Origin: Sporothrix humicola
Lineage: Eukaryota > Ascomycota > Sordariomycetes > Ophiostomatales > Ophiostomataceae
DNA length: 64,000 bases
NCBI GenBank assembly: GCA_021396245.1
Contig: WNYE01000044.1
Span: 186,001-250,000, forward strand
Direction: 5' to 3'
Shown here: positions 48,827-60,685 of the stretch, piece after piece
How the letters are laid out: each line of letters opens with the position of its first letter
How positions within the stretch are numbered: position 1 is the stretch's first letter
Notes under the pieces: model-generated
The model's input: only the letters and a program-made list of their open reading frames with translations
Databases searched by the model: none
Told to the model about the DNA's origin: nothing
Made by a program: the position numbers and the translations under genes

Positions 48827-50246
48827 ATGCTGGCCATTCGCGCTGCTGCTGGCCCGGCCAGACGCCAGTGCTTCCGTGCTGCTCCCCGCGCGGCTGTCTC
48901 GATCTCCATGCAGGTGTGTAGCCCTGCAATTGGGCGTTGTTGTGTTGTTTTGGAGGGGACAGACTCACTAACAGACTCTAGGCCAGATTCTACTCGGATA
49001 AGAAGCCTGTTGCCCAGTTCACCGGTGTCAAGGGCTCCGATGTAAGCTTTATTCCTCCCCGGTGCCTATCGTGTGCGCCGTGCGTGTCGTTTAGGAACAC
49101 AATTTCTTGAAACCGGGTACCGACCGGATCGAGGCCGAAACGGATGTCTCGGGAGGTGGATCACGGATATAAATGACGCACGGCGCACCGGGTTGCAACC
49201 ACCTGCCAATTGGCTCCCCCAGACAGCTCACTAACACCCTGCAGGGCCTCTACCCCGTTTCCTTGATCGAGGGTGACGGTATCGGCCCCGAGATCTCGGA
49301 CGCCGTCAAGTCCATCTTCAAGGCCGCCAAGGCCCCCATCTCGTGGGAGCCCATTGACGTCACCCCCATTATCAAAGACGGCAAGACCGCCATCCCCGAC
49401 GCCGCCATCGACAGCATCCGCAAGAACAAGGTCGCCCTCAAGGGCCCCCTGGCCACCCCCATCGGCAAGGGCCACGTCTCGCTCAACCTGACTCTGCGGA
49501 GAACCTTCAACCTGTTCGCCAACCTGCGGCCGTGCCGCTCTGTCGCCGGCTTCAAGACCCCCTACGACGGCGTCGACACTGTCCTGATCCGCGAGAACAC
49601 CGAGGGCGAGTACTCGGGCATTGAGCACGTCGTTGTCGACGGCGTTGTCCAGAGCATCAAGCTGATCACCCGCGAGGCCAGCGAGCGTGTCCTGCGCTTC
49701 GCTTTCCAGCAGGCAGAGGAGATTGGCCGCAAGAAGGTCCGTGTCGTGCACAAGGCCACCATCATGAAGATGAGCGACGGTCTGTTCCTGAGCGTTGCCC
49801 GCGACGTGGCCAAGGAGTTCCCCGGCATCGAGTTTGACGACGAGCTGCTCGACAACACCTGCCTGAAGATGGTCACCGACCCGCTGCCCTACAACGACAA
49901 GGTCCTGGTCATGCCCAACCTGTACGGTGACATTCTGTCCGACATGTGCGCTGGTCTGATTGGCGGTCTGGGCCTGACGCCCTCGGGCAACATTGGCGAC
50001 GAGTGCTCGATCTTCGAGGCTGTCCACGGCTCGGCCCCCGACATTGCTGGCAAAGCTCTGGCCAACCCCACGGCGCTGCTGCTGTCGTCCATGATGATGC
50101 TGCGGCACATGGGCCTCGGCGAGTACGCCACTCGCATTGAGAAGGCTGCCTTTGACACTCTGGCCGAGGGCAAGGCTCTGACGGGCGATCTGGGCGGCAA
50201 GGCCAAGACGCACGAGTTTGCCGCTGCCATCATTGAGAAGCTGTAA
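48827..50246 (+). CDS. idh2: NAD-dependent isocitrate dehydrogenase subunit 2, mitochondrial
   Basis: Catalytic subunit of the mitochondrial NAD-isocitrate dehydrogenase, which makes 2-oxoglutarate in the citric acid cycle as a heteromer with Idh1. Exons 48827-48913, 48982-49041 and 49245-50246 give 382 residues; introns are 68 and 203 bp, all in phase 0. Exon 1 is a mitochondrial presequence (LAIRAAAGPARRQCFRAAPR) and the mature start is near RFYSDKKP. Family signatures are VSLIEGDGIGPEIS, LKGPLATPIGKGHVSLNLTL, NLFANLRPCRS, TVLIRENTEGEYSGIEHVVV, and the dehydrogenase signature NLYGDILSDMCAGLIGGLGL. Subunit 2 rather than 1 is inferred from the complete active-site set and overall likeness to fungal Idh2. 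The ATG at 49173 inside intron 2 is not the start. Confidence 0.95.
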
Positions 50247-52412
50247 AGGGGAGAGCGAGCGAACGAGAAATTGGGCGAGGAGCGTGTGAACATAGAGTTC
50301 AAACGGAGGGAGTGCTGCGGATAGGATGCACCCCCTAACAACGACAGAAGGAGAGCTAGAAATAGAGGCGGGATCGGGGCTTGGGCAAGAGACCGTCTCT
50401 CGTCCCGCCGTGCTTCTTGTCATTAACGACCGTCAAGGATGTCATTTTTTTATATTATAATTTTGCTTTTCCGTTATTTATTGATTTTTTCCCTCTTGCT
50501 TCCATTCTCTTTTGGTATGTCTTTCCTTTGTACATTGCATCGCCAAATATTAGATTTGATTCACAGGATGAACATGATCGACGTGTCCAAGTGGTTGTGC
50601 CCCCTATATTCTTGTAACCATCCACCATTGACTCCGAAATGCAAACGCAGAACCGCCAACGGGAGTCCGTTCCGCCTCATTGTCTGCCGACTGTTTATGT
50701 AATGCATCTCACACAGACAACAGACGCAACTTGCTGCTAACCGCATCGTGCCGCCGTGCATGGCATATGCCGTCTGACATGTAAGACGGTGGCCCTCACT
50801 TTTTTATTTTCAAAGAAAACAAAAGAAGAAAAGAAAGCTTCATTAATGGACAAAGCTGTCAAGAAAGCTCCAGCTCCAGCTCGTACCTGTTTGTCTTTGC
50901 GCCAAGAACATTATAAGCACCAATTGCCCATCTACTCCAGATCGCCCAAGAGATCGTCTAATACAATAGACCGCTAGACCGTCTGTTGTTAGGTCGTCTA
51001 CAAGTCGGCCAACAATCGACCACAAGTGACCATTACGGCCACCAAATCGGCCATTGTGAGAGAGCCCGCTGACCAGTGCACCCGCGCTATCCTGGTTCCT
51101 TCCCTTCTTACAACGGTACTTTGTCTGCCACTCTAGCGTCACACATTAAGAAGTCACGCCTTGTCTTTATCCTTCTTGACTACTCGTCCTCTCTCCTCCG
51201 CCAGCTCTCGTCCCGTTCTCCCAGCTTTCTCGTTTTTTAACTTTCTTTTCCTTTCCTCTTACTTTTTTCTTTCTTCTCTTCCTTCTCCTACCTCTTCTTT
51301 CTTTCTTCCACCCTCGAAGATCTCGTCCTTTCGGTGTTTTCATCATAGCATCTTGATTCACCTCGCTCGTCTCCTTTGCGGCTCCTTTTTGCGTCTGGAT
51401 CCTCCTTCCTCTCTTTCTTTTGTCTTTTATTCTTCTCTCCTCGACCCCATTTGTCTCTCGACCTCGACCTCGACCTCGACCTCGACATCTCTTCCATCTC
51501 TTCACCGTCTCGACGACAAAAGCTAGCCAAGAAGCCAAGCCGATTCTGCCGGCATAATGCCTTTACCTCTGGCTGCCAAAGGTGAGAAAAAGAAGGAGCC
51601 ACCCAGCGATCGACCCCGCTTACTGCCATAACCATAACCCTGCGTTTGCTCTTGCCCCGAATACCCGAGCAGCGTCATTACACCACAACCCGCCAAAACC
51701 ACGCTGTTACAGCCCCTCTTCGCTCCCCTAAAAAGGAAAGAGAACAGCCCCGCACTCGTTCACCTATTGCCCAAAACACCCCTAGCACGATCGCCTTTCT
51801 TTTGCTCCCCGAATCCCCTAACACACAACAACGCCACTGTCCCGGCTGCCCACTTTTCTGCACCTTCCCGCGCTTTCCTCACTGCAGTAGCCCCCGCCCG
51901 CTCGACACCGCCCAAACTTTAAGGGAACTCTTTTACACGGCACGTGCACTACAATATAGTGTGCCCCAGGCGGTGGCAGTGAAGCGTTGTTTCCTCACAG
52001 GCGCTCGAGGCGTTCTTGCCGTTCTTGGCTTTCTTGGTGGCAAAGGACGTGTGGAAAGAGGGCTGCCTCACCAAATTGTTTGCCTCATCACCAGAAATTG
52101 AGCTGCCTAGAGCAGCGTACGCACTCTTTCAATTCTGTTTTCCATTTTCCGCTTCCCCCTTTTTCTTCCTCACGCTCCCCGTTTCCAATCGAAAAATCGA
52201 TTGGTTTTTTTGTGCCATTTTTCTAGACATTTATTTGTTTACTTCTGCACTTTTGCTGCACGCATCCTCCCATTTCTGCGGGCAAAGCGGCATCTCGCAT
52301 TATCGAGCGAAAAAGGCGGAGAACACCACTCCAATCCTCTCAATTTCCACCTCCGCATTTCAACCACATTTCTTCTTTTTCTTCTTTTTTTCTTCCCCAC
52401 AAACCTCCCAAA
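50247..52412 (+). promoter_or_regulatory. idh2 3' flank and long upstream region of the next gene
   Basis: 2.2 kb with no recognised gene. From about 51,160 onwards the plus strand is pyrimidine-rich, consistent with promoter and leader of the gene at 52413. It includes five CTCGAC units at 51457-51486. The first part should hold the idh2 3' UTR. Confidence 0.45.
51457..51486. repeat. Tandem repeat, 5 x CTCGAC
   Basis: Five perfect 6-bp units in a pyrimidine-rich stretch about 930 bp upstream of the 52413 start codon. Confidence 0.9.
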
Positions 52413-54077
52413 ATGCCGCCTGTTAACCCAGTTATCGTTTCAGCCGGCTTCATCGCCATCTCTGTGGCGGTCGTCGCCGCCATCGCCGTCTATGAAAACC
52501 CCGAAGTTCGCCGTATGGCCGTCGACCTGCGTCGCCGCATTGCCGTCGCCGTCCAGTCCATCAACGACACTGTGAATGGCGAGAACCTGTCCGAAGACGA
52601 ACGCCGGAGACAGCAGGAGGGCGAGCCCATCTTCAACCGCCCCGAAGACGCCGAGGGCTTTATGATGTCGCGGGGCCGCCGGACTGCCGACGATCCAGGC
52701 GTTGTTGCCGACGAAGAATCCCGCCGCCGCCAACGCGAAGAGCTCATGTACTGGAACCGCATGCAGATGGAGCGCAAGAAGGAGGAGGAGCGGAAGGCAC
52801 GAGAGGCTCGGGAATCTACGGCGGGGCCGTCGTCTGCTTCTTCTGCTCTGGAAAGCCTTCAGCGTGCAACTCGGGATGCAGCTGCAGCAGCCGGCATCCA
52901 TCTGTCTTCGTTTGGCGGCCCCCAGTCCCAGCCTCGCAGCAAGACCTCGTTTGACCAGTTTATGCGCCCGGACCACAACGCCGACCGCGGCACATTTGTC
53001 GTCAACACCGGCGCTGACGCGATGACCAACTCGCACATGTCTGAGGATCCTCTGAACAGCGGCCTGCTCCGTCGCCGCCGGCCCGAGGGCGTGCGTGGTC
53101 TGCACACGGCTGCCGTCTACGCAAACCCCTTTGGCGACGAGTACGGTATCGAGATGGACGACCACGCCGAGGAGAGCCACTACACAGCACCGACTTCCCG
53201 CACTGGCAGCTCTCATGGTCCCACGGCCGCCGAGGCATACAACTCGGGCACTGCTTACCTGATTGCCCCCGACCGCGACGAGACCATGTCTGACATCTAC
53301 AGCGCCACGGAGCCCGACACCAACAACGCCAACAACATCAACAACAACTCGATGGACGCCGTTTTCGATCCTCTGCCCTCGATCCCCGAGACTCGCCCGC
53401 AGTCGACTTCCGAAGTCTTCTTTGACGTCAACGACTACGCCCACGAGACTGGCGAGGAGGCTTCGCCTGCGACGCTGGCCGCTGCCGAGGTCGACTCCCA
53501 GCTGAGCCTGCGCCTATTCCGCAAGTCGGGCGACAACGAGGAAGAAGACGACGACAATGTTGTTCTGCCCAGCAAGCCCCAGAGCCCAGAGCAGGACCAG
53601 GTCAACACCGAGGCCTACAACTCTATCCAGGCCTGGGCCCAGAACACCAGCAGCCTGCCCGGCTTCTACTCTCCGCTACCCGTCACGCCCTCCGTCGGCA
53701 TGTCCGAGCCATCAGTCATCAACGGCGGCGACATGACACCCACGGGCTCCATGTCCGTCTGGGGCGACGACCACTCGGTCATTGACCACAACGACGCCAA
53801 GTCCGAGGCCGATGCCCGCACAGATGCGGGCTCCGAGATCGTCCAGGTCCAGGCCCAGGTCTCGGCCGCTCCCTCTGTTCCGTCCACGACACCGTCATCC
53901 GGTATGTCTGTCACCGACGCTGTTGAGGTCGCCGAGGCCGCCAACTCCGACTACGGCGTCATCAGCGAGGCCGACGACGACGACGAGAGCGAGGGCATCA
54001 TGACCCCGACGAGCTGGTCCGAGGTGGGCAGCGTCGTGAGCGAGAGCGATGCCGGCATGCACGCCATGCACGCATAA
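52413..54077 (+). CDS. Membrane-anchored protein of unknown function, conserved-looking N-terminus
   Basis: I do not recognise a named family. Single exon, 554 residues. Residues about 7-27 (IVSAGFIAISVAVVAAIAVY) form one hydrophobic segment with no charged residues. It is followed at once by basic residues (EVRRMAVDLRRRI), so a signal anchor with a cytosolic C-terminus is likely. Next come a segment with FNRPEDAEGFMMSRG, then a charged coiled-coil-like helix (REELMYWNRMQMERKKEEER, about 105-135). The remainder is low-complexity and acidic (Asp, Glu, Ser, Thr, Asn), with blocks such as AVYANPFGDEYGIEMDD and MTPTSWSEVGSVVSES. The organelle (ER or mitochondrial outer membrane) cannot be decided from sequence. 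From its look I infer it is shared among related fungi. Confidence 0.85.
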   Translation: MPPVNPVIVSAGFIAISVAVVAAIAVYENPEVRRMAVDLRRRIAVAVQSINDTVNGENLSEDERRRQQEGEPIFNRPEDAEGFMMSRGRRTADDPGVVADEESRRRQREELMYWNRMQMERKKEEERKAREARESTAGPSSASSALESLQRATRDAAAAAGIHLSSFGGPQSQPRSKTSFDQFMRPDHNADRGTFVVNTGADAMTNSHMSEDPLNSGLLRRRRPEGVRGLHTAAVYANPFGDEYGIEMDDHAEESHYTAPTSRTGSSHGPTAAEAYNSGTAYLIAPDRDETMSDIYSATEPDTNNANNINNNSMDAVFDPLPSIPETRPQSTSEVFFDVNDYAHETGEEASPATLAAAEVDSQLSLRLFRKSGDNEEEDDDNVVLPSKPQSPEQDQVNTEAYNSIQAWAQNTSSLPGFYSPLPVTPSVGMSEPSVINGGDMTPTGSMSVWGDDHSVIDHNDAKSEADARTDAGSEIVQVQAQVSAAPSVPSTTPSSGMSVTDAVEVAEAANSDYGVISEADDDDESEGIMTPTSWSEVGSVVSESDAGMHAMHA

Positions 54078-56220
54078 GAGTAGACGTTGCCTTTTTGTCT
54101 CTTTTATTCCTTTTTTCTCTTTTTCGTGCACTTTCTTTCATGGTTTGGCGTTTTATATACATTGGGTGGGTCGGAAGGAGTTTTTCCCCGGATATCTTTG
54201 CCTTCTTTCTTTCTTTTTCGTCTTCAATATTTTGTGCACACTCCCTTCTTTTGCACATTGATACTGTCCGACACGGGCTTTTCACAAAAAGAGAGGACTG
54301 CCAGTGCGATATACCGCACCGCGCGTCTTGACTCTCCCCGTTCTTGTTTCTCCGGTCTCTAGCATCGACTTGTTGATTTAAGCGGCTTCCACGCACTGCT
54401 TCACAAACGAAATACACACGTGCAAGTGCTCATAGACGCAATACGACGAGTAAAAATATACACAATTTCAAAGACAATGTGCTCTTCATTTCCATCTCCG
54501 GCCATGGTTTTCAGAGTTTTGTCTCTCGAATCATTCATAAGTACGCCGTAGCGCTGACTAGCACAACCGATCGTTGTTGTTGTCGTACTCGTCTCCATAT
54601 TCAAAAATATAAACGCGTGTCCCTCCGCTCCTCGTAACAGACCATGACGACGCCCCAGCCCCTCCTATCCTCCTAGCTACGTTGACCGAGAGCGACACAG
54701 TCGAATAGTCGCTGTGTTTGCCAAATGTTCATTTTATTTGAATTTCTCTGCAAATCTTGAGAATTAACAACTCCTGGCACCTGTCTAATTCCATGTGTAT
54801 TTTCGCAAGTAAATAATATATTTCGTGCTATCCCGACACATTTTTATTCTCCGGAAGGAGTCCCCGTCAAAACTGCCCTGTTTCGACATCCTGCCATTCT
54901 GGCACATAAGTTCTTCGATATTGACAAATTCACCATTCCATAATTCGACATTCCAACGCTCGAGCACCGTATCTGTTTCGCCCATCCTGCATCCCGGCTG
55001 ATGTCGTATTGAGAATCGTTGCTAATCGCCAGATAATCTGCACAATCCCAACAGCCACCATATCCAGACAGGCAATTGTTCACTCTGGCAGCTTGGGTCT
55101 CGCCTTTTGCTGTTTTTGCTCGTGCGCTGGGCAGAAAAGGGTTTAGAGGGACTCGTCAGCTGGTCGATGCTCATTGGACCACTGCCCCTGCAGCCCTGTC
55201 GCGCCTGCTGTGAATGATGCGGCCCCAGGGCCTCGGTGGCCCCTTCCCAAGAAAAAAGGAGGGGCCCTATCCACTTCCTTCCCTCCGTTCCTTTCTTTCG
55301 TCTCCTTCGTCTCTCCTTCCATTCCTTTCGTGTCGTCCCTCTTATCCCTTTTGGTTTTGACCACTGTTTAGCGGGCGCTTTTCCTGTTTCTAGTGGCCCC
55401 AGGCCCTGTCAACTCTTCGCTCTTTCCCGCGAACCAGCCTCGCCAGCACACCACCGCTTGTCAGTCGCGCCTTCTGCATGTTTAGTTTTTGCTGCGATGT
55501 GGGCCAAGTTTCGTCCGACTCGTGGCAGTTGGCTTATTCTTTGACCCCCTTGCTCTCCTCTTTTGAGCAATGAGCGTGGGCGCTGCGCCCTCATCTTGTC
55601 TCGTGCTGTGTGTCCTCTTGTGCTCATGTTCCCCTACCCATCCCCGGGAATTGGCGTTTTGTCCTTTTGTCCACAGTGATGCAGTGTCTTTTTGGCCTGG
55701 TTTTACCGGTCGTTGTAGAACGTTCTTGCACCTTTTTGTCGCCGGATGTGCCGTAACTTCCCTGTTCATCGCCTGTTCGGCCCCCTTTTTCCTTGTTCCT
55801 TCCTGCATTTCGTCCCCTCTCTCCCACTCCTTCACTTTCTGGGAATTCTGTTATTTGCTTCCTTCTCACAAAGCCAGCCGCGATTGTTTGCTCTTTCTTT
55901 AATTTTTGTTTCTTTTGTTGTTTCCCTTTTCAACAAAAGGTACAAGGTAAACACACGATCTTTTTGTGGTGGCCCCTTGTTGGCCGCTTGTTTGTTTCTT
56001 ACATTATCTTGTCTCGGTGTCTCTTTATTTTCACTCTTGGGTTTTATTTCTTGGCCGGCTCGCTAGGCTGCCCTCAATTCGGTTTCTCGTCGTTCGCCTT
56101 CCCGGGCCGCAATCATTGTTGCCTTCCCGGGTTCTTTGATGAGGAAGAAAGAAAGGCAGCAGCCTACGAAAGTCTGAAAGAACGAAAGCCGAATTTTGAG
56201 AATCGACGAAACGAACGACA
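54078..56220 (+). promoter_or_regulatory. Intergenic region between two membrane-protein genes
   Basis: 2.1 kb with no gene recognised. The stretch from about 55,240 to 56,120 is rich in T and C on the plus strand and is probably promoter and leader of the gene at 56221. The part from 54,400 to 55,100 is AT-rich. Confidence 0.45.
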
Positions 56221-58825
56221 ATGAACGGCCTTCTCAAGGCCGGCCTCTTGCTGGCGCCGGCGCTGGCCAGAGGCGTCGGTGCCACGGCATCACCACAAGG
56301 TAAGACAAAAGGGTTTTATGGGTTCATGATAGAATGAAGTGAATGCTCTCTTGAATGGAAAATATATGATTTGCAAGAAGTACAGGATAACTAACTCACC
56401 AGATAACAAACCATCGGCCTTCATCTCTCTCGATGTCCCTGACGCCGGGCTCGAAAGCGGCACGCCCTTTTTGGTAGGATAATATTGCCCCATCTGATTC
56501 CGTGTTTTGTGTGTTTATTTTGTGTCGTTCGATCCAAAGGCACAATCCCATTAACTTTGAAATCAGAGCTTCCGCCTCGATGTCCAGGATTCGCTCAACG
56601 CCTGTGGCTCCGCCAACGTCACCATCAATGGCGAGACTCTCCCAGAGAACGGCCAGCTCTCGCTGCCGCTCGTCCCCGATTTCATGTCTTGGGAGACGCC
56701 CGAAGCCGCATCCGACAAGACCAGCAAGAAGGACACTTCGTCTGCCGTTCTCAGCTGGGAAACCGACTGTGTCTCATGGGGCGGCCAGGACCGCGAACAA
56801 ATGATGCACTTGCGCTTTGTCTCCGTCAACGGCGTGCCCGTCAAGGACGCCGAATCCAAGGACCCGACTACTGTCCGCTTCCGCCAAACGGCCCCGGCCC
56901 GCGTCGTCATCGTCGAGGGTGCTGCCAGCGTTTTCCAGTTCAACGACAACTACTTCAAGCCGCCATCGCCTCCGACGCCCCCGCCGACTGACAAGGCCGT
57001 CGACAACACCGAAGAGACCGAGGACGAGACCGACGAGCTCGACAACGACGACACCGACTACGACAACGATGAGGACGCCGCCGATCTTGTCGCTTGGGAG
57101 AACAGCCTTATCATGATGCACCGCAGCGTCGCCCTTCTGCATCACGACATTCACATTCGCGAACGTTACGTCCTCGAGCGCTTCGGCCCCGCCGCTTCTC
57201 CCATTGTTGGCGGTCCTCACGGCTTCGGCAAGCACAGACATGGCGCCCCTTGCTCTGGTGTCAAGGCCTGGATCGGCTCTGTCTGGCACAAGGTTGCAGG
57301 CACTGCCAAGTCGCTCTACGGCGAGCTGATTGCCAACACTTTCGGCGAGGATATTCCTGACGGCCCGCCCGGCTGGGGTCCCCCACGTGGTGGCTTCCAC
57401 GACGGCCCTCCTCCCCACGGTCCCCACCCCCACCATGGTCCTCATGGCCCGCCGCCTTTCATGTTCCGCCCCTTCTGTTTCCCCGACAATGGCCGCGTCG
57501 GTCCTCCTCCGCCACCCCCGCCGCCGCCTTCGTTCCTCTTCCACTGCGCTTCGAACTTCCCGTCTCCGCCACCGCCTGGTGGTGATCTGCCTCCCCCGCC
57601 ACCTGGGGGCCTCCCGCCCCCGCCGCCGCCTGGCCCGCCTGGCCCGCCCGGAGTCCCGTCTGAGGGTATGCCGCGCCCGCCTCTGCCTCCTCCGCCCCCT
57701 GGCGCTCCTGGTGCCCCCGGCGCTCCCCCGCCGAAGCATCCTCACGGCCCGCCTCCCCCTCCTGGTCCTCCCGGTGGCCCTCCTCCTGGTCCTGATGGTC
57801 CTTTCTGGATGGCCGGTGGTGGTGGCCGTTTCGGCAAGCACCCGACAGACAAGGATGGCGAATCCCGCGGCCGTAAGATGCACGGCCATGGCCCTGATGG
57901 ATCGCCACCTCCCCCTGGCGCTTGGAAGCACGGCCACCATGGTTACGGTGGCCCGCCTGGCCATTTTGCACGTGCTCACCTTGCGAAGATGGTCGCCTTC
58001 TTCGGTCTGGTCATTGTTCTCCTGTTCGTCTTTGCTCGCCGCTGTCGTAACCGTCGCATGGAGGAACGTCTCCGCAGCCGCCGTGCCAACCGCCCGAGAG
58101 GCATCCGGGGCTTTGCTGCTCGCTTCCAAGAATTTACCGAGGAAGTCCAGGAGCGCCACGAGCGCCGCCAAGCCCGCCGCGAGCGCCGTCGCCAACGCAA
58201 GGCGTCGATCCGTGGTTTCTTCCGCACTGTCCGTCATCTCGTATTTGGTGGTGGCAACGGCGATGAGAAGCTGGGCGAGACCGGCACGCCCTCGGAGCGC
58301 ACTGGCCTCCGTACGCCGGCTGATGGCCATATTGTGACCAGCACGCCTCCCTCTCGCCAACGCTCGCCTGCCCCCTCGCTGGAGGACGAGATTGCCGAGT
58401 TCCGGGCTGCCGCCGACGTTGTTGGCCAGATGATTGCTGCTGAGGAGGGCCGCATCGCTATTGCACAGACGGCCGAGTCGAGACGGCGTCAGGACGAGGA
58501 CCTGGAGCGGGCTATGCGTTCAGTGTCGCCAGTTGCAACGACGACGTCTCCCGCCCCTCCCCCCATGACTCCTCCGTCAGCACCAGTAGCACCCTACCAC
58601 CAGCCCCCTCCACCACCGCCGCCGCCGCCATCCACGGCCAACTCGTCGAGTGTCTACGGTGGCTACGGCCGCCGTGACGCATCCGGTATTGACTCAGACT
58701 ATGACGACGTCGAGTCCTTGCCGCCGGCATACAACTCCGACGACTACCAGCACCAGTACGTCAACCTTGTGGAGGCGTCTGTGGTCGCCGACGGATTCCA
58801 GTATCGGCCCGGCTCCAGCCCGTGA
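56221..58825 (+). CDS. Type I membrane protein with proline-rich ectodomain and cytoplasmic PPxY motif, unknown function
   Basis: No named family recognised. Exons 56221-56299, 56403-56473 and 56567-58825 give 802 residues; introns are 103 and 93 bp with GTAAGA and GTAGGA donors. Exon 1 is a cleavable-looking signal peptide (MNGLLKAGLLLAPALARGVG). The ectodomain has two Cys-containing blocks (LNACGSANVTING; WETDCVSWGG), an Asp/Glu-rich segment, then about residues 315-515 of Pro/Gly/His runs. One hydrophobic segment, MVAFFGLVIVLLFVFA (about 525-541), is followed by RRCRNRR, which places the C-terminus inside the cell. The cytoplasmic part is strongly basic (ERRQARRERRRQRK), then has a helix (SLEDEIAEFRAAADVVGQMI) and a PPAY motif at 769-772, the form bound by WW domains of Rsp5/Nedd4-type ligases. 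A cell-wall sensor or an Rsp5 adaptor are both possible; this is inference. Confidence 0.83.
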
Positions 58826-59359
58826 ACGTATCGGGTGTCAAAAATTAAAATAAACACCAGACAGGATATTGGCTAGACTAGCGAGAATGATTTGCAAAGT
58901 TGCCTTTATTTTTATTGTTTCTCTGTATCACCTTCTATCTTGCAGCATACTTCTGGTGCTTCACGTCTTTGTCATATCTTCTGGCATACATTGCTCCTTT
59001 CCTTTTCATTTTCTTCTTTGACTTACGCAGCACGATTTCCTCTTGGGTTATTTTCATCTTCTTTCCTATTTTCTTCTTATTTTCGGTGTTAATAAGTTTT
59101 AGCAAACTTGGCCGCAGGTACATTGTCTTTTTATTTCCTTTCCCCTTTTTTTGTTTACATTGTATATTTCCTTTGTTTCTTTTGTCATTGCGCCACTTTT
59201 CTCAAGGACAGCAAGGTCCCTTTCCTTAATAAAGGCAGATAGTTGTTTCTTTTTTTCTCTCCTTTTTTTCCTTTCGATTTCACAAAATGATTATTTTGAT
59301 ATATTTCGGTCTACTATTTATTCTCAAAAATATACGACATCTTAGCATTTGAACTACTA
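58826..59359. other. Convergent intergenic region
   Basis: 534 bp, T-rich on the plus strand, between two stop codons. Nothing but presumed 3' UTRs is seen. Confidence 0.5.
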
Positions 59360-60685
59360 TCACGCATCGCCCTTCTTTGTTTTTGACGATGTCCGCAGGA
59401 TAAAGGCATCGTAATTTCGACCGATACGCTCTACGCCCTCGGCTAATGTCCACTTTTTGACCGCACACACCCGACGATAGATGTCTTCGAGAGATGCATC
59501 CATCGCCGGACCAGCCGTGTGCAAGTCGCTCTCCACCAGAATCCGGTCGTCTGGGCACGCTGCAATGACTTCGGCTGTACGTTGACAGCCACTCTCGGTA
59601 CCGCAGTTCACAGCTGTCGAAAACGAGAAATAGATGGCCGCAGGAATATGCGGATCGAGGTACTGTTTCAACATATCGACAGGACCGCTAAACGAGTGCA
59701 GGCAGATTGCTGGTGGGAACGGTTTTGGCGTAACGACAAACTTGCCCATTTGTGGGTCGTCATCATCGTCACTGTCATCGTCCGGCCCTTCCTCCTCGTC
59801 ATCGCTATCGTCATTTTCGATGCCCTCAATGCCCTGGATGCCTTTGATCTGGTGCCGCTGACGATGCGACAACACAATCTTTTCGTGTCCACGCCATGTC
59901 GCCGCAAGAGTCGAAAAGAGAAGGCCATGCGCCTGTACACCATGGACACTGACCGGTCTCCGAAGTTCGGCGGCCAACTTGAGCTGGCCAGCAAGTATGG
60001 CCGCCTGGTGGGCTGGTTGGACGCGGAATGGAGACAGTCGCCGGCCCTCACGACCGCCAGGGGTCAGTCCCTCTGGTGAGCTGGCTTCGGCACCTTGGAC
60101 AGACGGCTCGGGCACCCGGAAAGCTTTGTCGACGCCAATCTCACCGACAAAAGCAGCCGGGTGGTCAACAAGCCGTTTGCGTGTCTCGGCCAAAAAGGCT
60201 GACAGCGGCCGGATCGCAGGAAGACTATCTGCCAGTGCATCGAGTGCAGCAAGCAGGGTCACTGTCTTTTCGTCGTTTGACTCGTCCCCAGCCTTGTCCA
60301 GCGGTGGTGATGGTGTCAAGACAGATGCCAGGTGGCGCCGTTTGTCTTCCAGAGACGTGAGCTCTTCGCTTCCGTTCTTGTTGTCGGCAGATGTATCGTC
60401 ATAAAGTTGATACGAAAACCACGGGTGCCAGCCAAAGGCAGGGACGACTTTTGGGTCGTCGGCGCCGAGGTCCGCCACGAGGTCTTGGTCCTGCGCCCGT
60501 GTCGACATGACAGTCAGACCTGCAGCACCCATACCCGGGATGGCGGCCAGTGAGGCCATTGTGTCTGTTGGATGGCAATGGGCATCGTAGACACGGCCTG
60601 AAGACCAGGGAAGGGCTTCGTCTGCATTTGGATCGTCGATTGCAACAGCCGCCTTGGGCACATACACATCGTTGTCGCCGCACAT
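59360..60685 (-). CDS. scn1: TatD-family metal-dependent hydrolase, like Cut9-interacting protein Scn1
   Basis: A TIM-barrel metallohydrolase of the TatD group. Fission yeast Scn1 was named for interaction with the APC/C subunit Cut9; its reaction is not established. Single exon, 441 residues. The start was taken at the ATG at 60685 (MCGDNDVYVP), since the further open frame upstream lacks an in-frame ATG. Likely metal ligands are the two His of YDAHCHPTD, the Glu of VGEIGVD, the His of SVHGVQAHG, the His of ICLHSFSGP and the Asp of LVESDLHTAG, so the site looks intact. A fungal-type insertion with an acidic run (ENDDSDDEEEGPDDDSDDDD) splits the barrel after KIVLSHRQRHQIKG. It is read in the same direction as spc24, 553 bp downstream of that gene's stop. 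Confidence 0.85.
   Translation of the reverse strand: MCGDNDVYVPKAAVAIDDPNADEALPWSSGRVYDAHCHPTDTMASLAAIPGMGAAGLTVMSTRAQDQDLVADLGADDPKVVPAFGWHPWFSYQLYDDTSADNKNGSEELTSLEDKRRHLASVLTPSPPLDKAGDESNDEKTVTLLAALDALADSLPAIRPLSAFLAETRKRLVDHPAAFVGEIGVDKAFRVPEPSVQGAEASSPEGLTPGGREGRRLSPFRVQPAHQAAILAGQLKLAAELRRPVSVHGVQAHGLLFSTLAATWRGHEKIVLSHRQRHQIKGIQGIEGIENDDSDDEEEGPDDDSDDDDDPQMGKFVVTPKPFPPAICLHSFSGPVDMLKQYLDPHIPAAIYFSFSTAVNCGTESGCQRTAEVIAACPDDRILVESDLHTAGPAMDASLEDIYRRVCAVKKWTLAEGVERIGRNYDAFILRTSSKTKKGDA

Noticed and set aside
49161..50423. 420-residue minus-strand frame opposite idh2
   Set aside because: Antisense shadow of conserved idh2 exon 3.
56774..58360. 528-residue minus-strand frame opposite the proline-rich membrane protein
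   Set aside because: Arg/Ala-rich translation produced by the complement of proline codons; the plus strand has the signal peptide, splice sites and membrane segment.
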